Origin: Tritrichomonas musculus
Lineage: Eukaryota; Parabasalia; Tritrichomonadida; Tritrichomonadidae
Reading direction: 5' to 3'
Assembly: GCA_039105265.1 (NCBI GenBank)
Contig: JAPFFF010000011.1
Span: 310,001 to 374,000, forward strand
Length of the DNA: 64,000 bases
Shown: positions 55,662 to 62,174 of the stretch, one piece after another
Layout: each line of letters begins with the position of its first letter
Position numbering within the stretch: the first letter of the stretch is position 1
Notes under the pieces: generated by a model
Seen by the model: only the letters and a program-made list of their open reading frames with translations
Told to the model about the DNA's origin: nothing
Databases searched by the model: none
Made by a program: the position numbers and the translations under genes

Positions 55662-57620
55662 TTATGCCATTTCTGGATCAACTTGTGAGCCAGCTGGTGA
55701 TTCATCATCGATATATTCAAGGCCATCGAGTGAGAGCTTGAAGTAGGTGTCTCTGCATAAACAGAGTTGGACAGGTGGTGGTCTAACAATGGCTCCACTT
55801 GGTTCGATAATCTTGTAATATGTATCATTATCACCAGTGAATAATGGTTGACCATTGACTTGAATTTGGATATTGCCTTTGCCACCATCTAAGCCATCAT
55901 AACAGTATCCAGCAGATGCACGTTCAGTTTGGACATTGAATACAAATGATGTGGCATCACTCAATGTATTTCGATATCGAACACCGTTTTCATCGTTCTT
56001 GGGCATGGTGAAGCTATCTTCGAATTCCTTTGAACATTGGAGTGTGATACCATCGAGGTCTCCTGCTGTTAATTGGCTTTCGAAGAATCTGGCGCCAATG
56101 GTACTGACATTCTCATCTGGGAAGTTCTTACCACCGATATTCAAAAAGCAGTTTTGGTAAACCGGATTCTCAAATACAGTCAAATCATTGTGGTGCTTGG
56201 GGAACAACAATGACATGCTTGTGACATTGATTAATGGGATATTCAATGTAGACTTGATTCCGTTAGCGGCTGCTGCAATTGGGAATGCATGGTAATCGAC
56301 CTTTTGAGATGGGATTACTAGGCCTTCACGTAAGATGGATTCAATGCTTGCACGAGTGGCTTCACAAACACCATAGCCTTGCATGTTGGACTTACAGAGA
56401 GTGATGGTCATTCGGTTAACAGTGAGTGTTGCTGGTTGTGATGAGTAATGGGCACTCATCAATTTATTAGCTTCGGTTTTAGATACGAAATTGACGTAGA
56501 CATTGCCTGCTGGATGCTTTGATGAAGGTATGCTGCCATGTTCTTTAAGATAATGCTTATTGCAAATTACCTTATTATCATCAGTCTTTTCAATTCCGAG
56601 CTCTGCAAACTCTTCATCAGTATAACTGAACATAAATGTGGATGTTTCAAGAACGTCAGTAACAGGAATATTTGTTGAAGCAGGTGTGTAGTGGTCTAAC
56701 AATTCATACTTCAATTGATATTTAGTTGGTGTTGGTTCGGGAGATGGTGGATTTGGATTATCACCAGGTCCTGGGATGATAGCCTCATTACCGATTTGAG
56801 TGAATTGGTGTTTGAGATGTCCATGAGCTTTGATTTGTTTGAGTTTATCGAGTTCCTCTGGGGATACGGTATCATTATCTTCCAGGAATGCCTTGGCTTC
56901 AGCAACCGTGTATGGGTCAATGGCAGCCCAAACAAGACCAGCTGGACTGACTTGGAATCTAATGGATAAATCACCAATGATTCCGTTGGGGAATAAGTCA
57001 AATGCCTGTAATGCAAGCAAGTCATCAAATGGTACATTCAAGTCGAATTCAGTTGTGGTCTTACCACCATCCTTGAAGCTATTGAGATTAACGTATGAAC
57101 CAGCATGAGTTTGACTGTAATTGCTGATGTTCTCCCATAAGCTGTGAACGAATCTGCGGCGCATCTTCTCAGTCTCTGGTTTCAAAACCGAGTATAGGAA
57201 GCCCTCGCGAATGCATTCATTTTGCTGATATCCGACATTGACATTGTTATGGAGAATCTCGAGCCTGTCAAACAATTGGTTCGAGGACTTAAATCCGACA
57301 AACAGTTTATAGAAGTTATTTGGATCATTGATCTCTTGCAATTTGGCCAAATCGGTGTTCAATTGCAAATCGAGTTTGATGTGGAATGTGAGGAAGCCTT
57401 TGTCGATATCGCTAATGAAGTGGTCGGGGTGAGTTAATGAAATCTGTGAGTACTGGCCTTGGTGAAATGGGGCTGGCTGGTCATGGCAATCGACAGTTCT
57501 AAATGAGAAGCTTCTGGTACCGTCATTCACATTGATGATATTTCGCATCTTCTGGAATGTGTCATTGACATTCCCAACCTCGTATTTCAAATTGTGAGCT
57601 CTTTCGTTCCTGTATCTCAT
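55662..57620 (-). CDS. Major capsid protein, double jelly-roll type (element C)
   Basis: This 652-residue protein is called from the ATG at 57620 (MRYRNERAHN). It aligns with the B capsid at FQKMRNIINVNDGTRSFSFR, FVGFKSSNQLFD, LWENISNYSQ, VPFDDLLALQAFDLFPNGI and, near the end, TGDNDTYYK. A variable insertion with Pro/Asn runs (PGPGDNPNPPSPEPTPTK) is present near residue 300. In this family the protein forms the main shell. It diverges from the small membrane-active gene at 57668, as in B. Confidence 0.85.
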   Translation of the reverse strand: MRYRNERAHNLKYEVGNVNDTFQKMRNIINVNDGTRSFSFRTVDCHDQPAPFHQGQYSQISLTHPDHFISDIDKGFLTFHIKLDLQLNTDLAKLQEINDPNNFYKLFVGFKSSNQLFDRLEILHNNVNVGYQQNECIREGFLYSVLKPETEKMRRRFVHSLWENISNYSQTHAGSYVNLNSFKDGGKTTTEFDLNVPFDDLLALQAFDLFPNGIIGDLSIRFQVSPAGLVWAAIDPYTVAEAKAFLEDNDTVSPEELDKLKQIKAHGHLKHQFTQIGNEAIIPGPGDNPNPPSPEPTPTKYQLKYELLDHYTPASTNIPVTDVLETSTFMFSYTDEEFAELGIEKTDDNKVICNKHYLKEHGSIPSSKHPAGNVYVNFVSKTEANKLMSAHYSSQPATLTVNRMTITLCKSNMQGYGVCEATRASIESILREGLVIPSQKVDYHAFPIAAAANGIKSTLNIPLINVTSMSLLFPKHHNDLTVFENPVYQNCFLNIGGKNFPDENVSTIGARFFESQLTAGDLDGITLQCSKEFEDSFTMPKNDENGVRYRNTLSDATSFVFNVQTERASAGYCYDGLDGGKGNIQIQVNGQPLFTGDNDTYYKIIEPSGAIVRPPPVQLCLCRDTYFKLSLDGLEYIDDESPAGSQVDPEMA

Positions 57621-57667
57621 TTTGTATCTTGGAAAAAAGCTTGAAATCACATTTTTGTATATACCAA

Positions 57668-57919
57668 ATGGGTATTGGCATCTTCAAGAAGATTAAGAAC
57701 GCTTTCAAGAACGTCGGCAGTAAGCTCAAGAATGCAGCTCAAACTGTCATCCGCAACATCCCAAGGGCAGTTGATATTGGAAAGGGGATCATCAATAGGA
57801 TCAAGCCAATCGCCGACTTCATACCAGGTGTTGGACCAGTTGTAGACACCATCAGCACTGGACTCAATTACGTAAGCAAAGCTAATGATATAGGCAAATC
57901 CATACTGGACAAGGTTTGA
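57668..57919 (+). CDS. Amphipathic pVI-like small protein (element C)
   Basis: This 83-residue protein has a basic amphipathic helix (MGIGIFKKIKNAFKNVGSKL), a central helix, then a Gly/Pro/Val turn (ADFIPGVGPVVDTISTGLNY). It has the same plan and the same divergent place beside the capsid gene as the B protein at 6751-7053. A membrane-disrupting or capsid-core role similar to adenovirus pVI is inferred. Confidence 0.75.
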   Translation: MGIGIFKKIKNAFKNVGSKLKNAAQTVIRNIPRAVDIGKGIINRIKPIADFIPGVGPVVDTISTGLNYVSKANDIGKSILDKV

Positions 57920-57969
57920 TCATCATAGAATATCCACATACATATGAATATATTTTTGTCCGTTTTGAA

Positions 57970-58431
57970 ATGAATTGCGATAATATGAAATATATAGCGC
58001 ATTGCGATATTAGGGTTATTAATGATAACAAGATGGAGCAACGCACGTTCAACTCAGTAGAGGAGTTCGACCTGTTCTACCAGAAGTACAAGGACATGTT
58101 CAATGAGAAGACCACCAATTACCTCAATAAAACCTACAAAATAATCACCCCCGAATGCGAGTACAGGATTACCAAACGCACTGGCAAGGATGGCTCTAGT
58201 AATGTGTTTCTCAAGAAGATCACCAAGCCAGCCGATAATGACAACCTGGTGGAGATCCAATTTGCAAGCATTCGAGCTGACATCAATGCATTGCAGTCAA
58301 CAGTTGATGAATACACCAAACGGATTACCACTCTGGAGAACACCATTGGCGTGATCACCACAAAAATAAATCAGCTCACCAGTACTGTGAATGAGTGTAC
58401 TGATGCAGTGAACAGTCTCCTGAGGCATTAG
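57970..58431 (+). CDS. Coiled-coil conserved protein (element C)
   Basis: This 153-residue protein starts at ATG 57970 (MNCDNMKYIAHC). The N-terminal half is homologous to the B protein at 6296-6718 (FNSVEEFDLFYQKYKDMF, NYLNKTYKI). The C-terminal half is a trimer-like coiled coil with regular I/L/V spacing (ITTLENTIGVITTKINQLTS). It is probably a structural or scaffolding protein. It follows the pVI-like gene by about 50 bp in the same direction. Confidence 0.78.
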   Translation: MNCDNMKYIAHCDIRVINDNKMEQRTFNSVEEFDLFYQKYKDMFNEKTTNYLNKTYKIITPECEYRITKRTGKDGSSNVFLKKITKPADNDNLVEIQFASIRADINALQSTVDEYTKRITTLENTIGVITTKINQLTSTVNECTDAVNSLLRH

Positions 58432-58655
58432 ATCTTGGAATTATTTGGGATTACCTGGTGATTGAGTGAGTGGTGTAGAGTTGATGATGTTGACTTGATG
58501 ATTGGGTCATGCACGACACACCCCTTATCTTCATATTTTGGGACTGTGGGTTTGGTACAACTCATAGTTCGCCTATTTCGCATGTGACGTTCCAGGTGAT
58601 TGAAATACGTGAGCCCATTTGAATCTCTTAATACACGGCGTTCCTCATACGACAT
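58428..58655 (-). CDS. Small His/Cys-containing basic protein (element C)
   Basis: This 75-residue protein has LTYFNHLERHMRNRRTMSCT followed later by a Cys and His (GCVVHD). The spacing hints at metal binding but does not fit a standard finger. It is divergent from the coiled-coil gene at 58690. I see no homologue in A or B; its place is like that of the small basic proteins there. Confidence 0.5.
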   Translation of the reverse strand: MSYEERRVLRDSNGLTYFNHLERHMRNRRTMSCTKPTVPKYEDKGCVVHDPIIKSTSSTLHHSLNHQVIPNNSKI

Positions 58656-58689
58656 TTAATCTTGAAAAAACACTTTTTTTCATATCTAA

Positions 58690-58923
58690 ATGACTGAATT
58701 GGGTGAATACAAGAAGGAGATTCCAGAGCTTAAGCGCATCAAACATGATCTCAAGGAGAAGTGCTATATGTATAAGGGCCACCTCAATAACATCAAAGGG
58801 GGTATGCTGGGTAGCAATGGACTAGCCGTTCGTGAATCACTGATTGAGGATATCAATAGTCTGAAGGAGAAGGTCGCCAAACTCGAGAATGAGCTCGCTG
58901 AATTATCAAGCGATAACCACTAA
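58690..58923 (+). CDS. Small coiled-coil protein (element C)
   Basis: This 77-residue, highly charged protein has heptads through most of its length (YKKEIPELKRIKHDLKEKCY; INSLKEKVAKLENELAELSS). It is preceded by a T-run and AAATG start. It resembles in type, not sequence, the small coiled-coil genes next to integrase in D2. Confidence 0.65.
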   Translation: MTELGEYKKEIPELKRIKHDLKEKCYMYKGHLNNIKGGMLGSNGLAVRESLIEDINSLKEKVAKLENELAELSSDNH

Positions 58924-59010
58924 ATATGGGGTCGACGGGATTTCCCGCAGACCCAGATTTCATGGAGATAACCACTAAATATGGGGTGTGGTAGAATTCT
59001 ACCAGACCGA
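58912..59010 (+). repeat. 55-bp tandem unit with palindromes before integrase (element C)
   Basis: GATAACCACTAAATATGGGG plus T occurs exactly at 58912-58932 and 58967-58987. Each is followed by a palindrome (CGGGATTTCCCG at 58936-58947; GGTAGAATTCTACC at 58990-59003) and then CAGACC. The first copy covers the 3' end of the coiled-coil gene. It may be a transcription terminator, promoter or protein-binding site duplicated with its gene end. Confidence 0.8.
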
Positions 59011-59036
59011 TTGAGACCACTATTTTTGCACATTAA

Positions 59037-60266
59037 ATGACTGACAACAGGAAATCGTTCAAGATATTCGACAATAAGTACAATTCGCTGCTCAAGTACC
59101 CATTCAAATCCAAGATATCGAAATTGGACCCATCGCAGTTCATCATCAACCCAGAAACTCATCATGAGCCATTCGTGAAGGACTTCAAATTGAAATCATG
59201 CAGTCCCTATTCAAAACCGGATTTCTCATTGGAACCCGGATGCTGGGAAGTCGATTTGATGTTTGTGAAGTACACTACAAGGGCTGATGATGGAATCGAG
59301 TCCGTGGTAGTCCATGAAACCATTTACCTCATCATGGTGAATGTCAACACACGGTATCTAATTGTGGAACCGCTTAAGAACAGACTAGCTGATACCATCA
59401 AGACTGCATACACCAAAATCATTCTTGAGAAATATGATGACTTCAAATTCAATACCATCAAATGCGATGGTGAGAATAACCTACTCAAAGTGCTTGATAT
59501 ACTTGGCCGCTACAATCCATCCAGAAATAAATATAGAGGTACCAAAAATGTGTTGATTGACCGCAATGCAGTGATTGTCGATAAATCCAAACACAACAAC
59601 GCTCACAAAATCGTTGATGCAACCATCAGGACACTCCGTAATGCATTCGGTTTAGATAATCGTCGGATTGGAGACCCATACCTGATGCAACAGATGGTAC
59701 ACTTCTATAACAACACACCACATCGGTCTCTACGAATGCCCAATCCCAATTACCGAGATGATGGAATCCAATATGACCCGTATCTAGCAAGGGAACCAAA
59801 GTGGATATACTACACACCCAATCAAATGCAGCACAACCCAGATTTGGAGTGGAGATACATCAGGGATTGCCAACGGCGGCTACGTCGAGTCAAAAATAAT
59901 ATGCAAATGGGTGGACTGCTGAGCTATCGCAAGGGGAATATCATATTGGTCCATTACGATACATCCAAAACTGAGAAGAAGCATGAGAAGCAGAGGCGTG
60001 TGTTCAATGAGATTGCCGAATTCATTAGATACCATAATGGGAACGTCGAATGCAAACTGCTGAAGCCATATCATAGATTCCAGTTGAATAATGATAATCA
60101 AGCAGGAACTGCGTTCTATGTACCGTATACCAAAACCACAACTGGTCGAACGCCTAAGTCTGATGATGAGCGAGCTACCGTAACTGTCCCCATTATGTAT
60201 ACCCGATTCGTGGCACCCAATTATGCATCACTAGGTGAAGACTATAAGCAGTACTTTGCTATCTAA
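59037..60266 (+). CDS. Retroviral-type integrase (element C)
   Basis: This 409-residue protein has core landmarks WEVDLMFVKYTTRADDGIES then YLIMVNVNTRYLIV, IKCDGENNLLKV and AHKIVDATIRTLRNAFGLDN, followed by YNNTPHRSLRMPNP. The C-terminal part is basic and beta-rich. It is distinct from the A/B/D2 group and from D1, giving a third integrase lineage in the window. It is followed by the 110-residue gene after 3 bp. Confidence 0.88.
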   Translation: MTDNRKSFKIFDNKYNSLLKYPFKSKISKLDPSQFIINPETHHEPFVKDFKLKSCSPYSKPDFSLEPGCWEVDLMFVKYTTRADDGIESVVVHETIYLIMVNVNTRYLIVEPLKNRLADTIKTAYTKIILEKYDDFKFNTIKCDGENNLLKVLDILGRYNPSRNKYRGTKNVLIDRNAVIVDKSKHNNAHKIVDATIRTLRNAFGLDNRRIGDPYLMQQMVHFYNNTPHRSLRMPNPNYRDDGIQYDPYLAREPKWIYYTPNQMQHNPDLEWRYIRDCQRRLRRVKNNMQMGGLLSYRKGNIILVHYDTSKTEKKHEKQRRVFNEIAEFIRYHNGNVECKLLKPYHRFQLNNDNQAGTAFYVPYTKTTTGRTPKSDDERATVTVPIMYTRFVAPNYASLGEDYKQYFAI

Positions 60267-60269
60267 TAA

Positions 60270-60602
60270 ATGCCAAAGCGCTATTTCCATACACAGACCA
60301 CCGAGTTTAAGCTACCTGAGGACTTCATATATAGTCGCAATAAGAAGTACATCGTAGTGCAGTATGTGGGAGCTATCCTGAATAAGACCATCATCGGTGA
60401 TTTGATGGTACACTCGGATATTGTAGAATTCGACCCATACTGTGACCACTTCATAATGCTAGCCAACAGACGGCAAACCAAGTATCGCAAATATGAGATG
60501 CTCAATAGGACCAAGCGGGATTTCAAAATCTGGTTCACAGACCTGTATGGTAATGAGATAAAACCCGATGCATTCGTGCTATCCTGCTTGCTAATCTATT
60601 GA
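60270..60602 (+). CDS. Conserved 110-residue protein (element C)
   Basis: It has exactly the same length as the A and B homologues, with conserved ending FKIWFTDLYGNEIKPDAFVL and the segment NRRQTKYRKYEML in place of PPDDNRKYEFV. It is beta-rich. The constant length across diverged elements suggests a tightly packed structural component such as a minor capsid or cement protein. It starts immediately after the integrase stop. Confidence 0.75.
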   Translation: MPKRYFHTQTTEFKLPEDFIYSRNKKYIVVQYVGAILNKTIIGDLMVHSDIVEFDPYCDHFIMLANRRQTKYRKYEMLNRTKRDFKIWFTDLYGNEIKPDAFVLSCLLIY

Positions 60603-60640
60603 CCACAGTATGGCCCATATAGGAGTTTATTTTTGGGTAA

Positions 60641-62167
60641 ATGCTTGATGAATACTTAGATGTTTATAATATGAAACCAGGTCAATATCGCGAATTGCCG
60701 TACTCAAAATATTTATCAGCTGTGTATCTCGATGTTGATAAGGTTACCAAATTATATTTCCCACGTGATTTAGTTCCACCACCAGTCGTTCATGACTATA
60801 CGATTGATAAAGTCGGAGCTACATTCACAATGAATTCGTATGAAGAGGTCCCTACATACATCTGGAGATCCAAATTTGTGGCCTCGAAGAATGATTATTG
60901 CATGATCCTAGTTCGGGGACCCAATAATAATAGACTCAGAGCAAATTCATATATAGCCTACCCCAGAAAATATTTCAAGGATACAGTTCTTGCAAACACA
61001 ACTAAATCACCTGGTGATCACCCAATAGGGTTCGAGATATCGGTTTATTCAAACCCATTACTGTTACCAACCATATATTGCTTTGAACAACTTCCGCTAT
61101 TCCAGGTGAATCAGACAGCTCAGCCAGATAGTGGTCCAAAACCCATACAATTTTCATTCACAAGTGATGCGGTTTTTGGTAGATCCCCACCTCGTAAAAG
61201 GATTATGGTCAATGATGAGACTTCCCCATTCAAGCGAAGGATTAAAGATTGGTATCACAAGCACACAACATATCACCCTCGGAAAAAGCTTATATCTAAT
61301 GAGTACAGCAGTGATGATGCGACAGCTCTCAGCCCCTCTGGGGATGATGCCCGAGCTCTCAACCCCTTTGGGGGTGAGGTTAGGAGTGCTAGGAGTGATG
61401 AAGCTAGTGAGAGTAGCGATCATGAGCAAAATCCATATGACCCACGTGAAGCTGAATATAGGGATAATGAGGTGCGAAATCAGCCAAAGGTTAGCCCAAA
61501 TGGGGTATATATGTCCACCGATAAGAGACCAGGGACGACATCCGTTGTTGCTCGAAAAACAAATGGTTCATTACAAGAATATCGAGTTGGGAAACGCGCA
61601 ATGACTGATATACGACGTAAGCTGAAACATTCGCAACAGCAATCGCAGAGGCAATCACAGGGACATCCAGCACAGCCTCTCAGCCTCTCCGGGGATGAGT
61701 ATTCCAGTGATGATTCCTCAAATGCTGATGAAGTAGCTCTCCGAGTAGATTCACAGAGAGGGCTTAGAGATAGAACTCGCGATCGGGATCAGTATTCATA
61801 TGAATCTCAAGACAACTCCAATACTAGAACACCTAAGCGTTCATCTAGAGTATCATCTAGGGTATCAGTTCCAAAGCATTCCAGTTCGGTGAAATTCGGT
61901 AAATCATTTAAACCATATCGGGAGAAATTCACACCCCAATTCAAGGGTAATATCATGGACACCACATTTGAGTATGAAATGCCGCCTGAGCGCAGTGATG
62001 AATATAGTGAACAGGAACTGAGTTCCCAATATGAGGAGGAAGTTGAGCCAGAGGCCAAGCCAGAGCCAGAGGCAATCGAGCCACCTCGTAGGCGCAAACG
62101 CAATACAAAAATAAAATCCAAACACAGCCAAAAGCGTGAGAATTTCTTTGACCAATTCAAACCATAG
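60641..62167 (+). CDS. Structural-type protein with disordered repeat-bearing tail (element C)
   Basis: This 508-residue protein has a folded beta-rich first 170 residues (QYRELPYSKYLSAVYLDVDK, WRSKFVASKNDYCMILVRGP), then a long disordered region rich in Ser, Asp, Arg and Gln. That region carries three short segments coded by hairpin DNA (ALSPSGDDA, ALNPFGGEV, PLSLSGDEY). The end is acidic, then very basic (PPRRRKRNTKIKSKHSQKRE). It is not recognised. It occupies the place of the fiber gene of A and B and may be a penton or fiber analogue or a core DNA-binding protein. Confidence 0.6.
   Translation: MLDEYLDVYNMKPGQYRELPYSKYLSAVYLDVDKVTKLYFPRDLVPPPVVHDYTIDKVGATFTMNSYEEVPTYIWRSKFVASKNDYCMILVRGPNNNRLRANSYIAYPRKYFKDTVLANTTKSPGDHPIGFEISVYSNPLLLPTIYCFEQLPLFQVNQTAQPDSGPKPIQFSFTSDAVFGRSPPRKRIMVNDETSPFKRRIKDWYHKHTTYHPRKKLISNEYSSDDATALSPSGDDARALNPFGGEVRSARSDEASESSDHEQNPYDPREAEYRDNEVRNQPKVSPNGVYMSTDKRPGTTSVVARKTNGSLQEYRVGKRAMTDIRRKLKHSQQQSQRQSQGHPAQPLSLSGDEYSSDDSSNADEVALRVDSQRGLRDRTRDRDQYSYESQDNSNTRTPKRSSRVSSRVSVPKHSSSVKFGKSFKPYREKFTPQFKGNIMDTTFEYEMPPERSDEYSEQELSSQYEEEVEPEAKPEPEAIEPPRRRKRNTKIKSKHSQKRENFFDQFKP
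61328..61699 (+). repeat. 21-bp in-frame hairpin repeats (element C)
   Basis: Three copies lie at 61328-61348, 61358-61378 and 61679-61699, with the pattern CTCA-N-CCCC-NNN-GGGG-N-TGAG. The first two are 30 bp apart. Loops and single stem positions vary while most pairing is kept. All lie in the disordered part of the same gene, in the same reading frame. Confidence 0.8.
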
Positions 62168-62174
62168 TACATGT

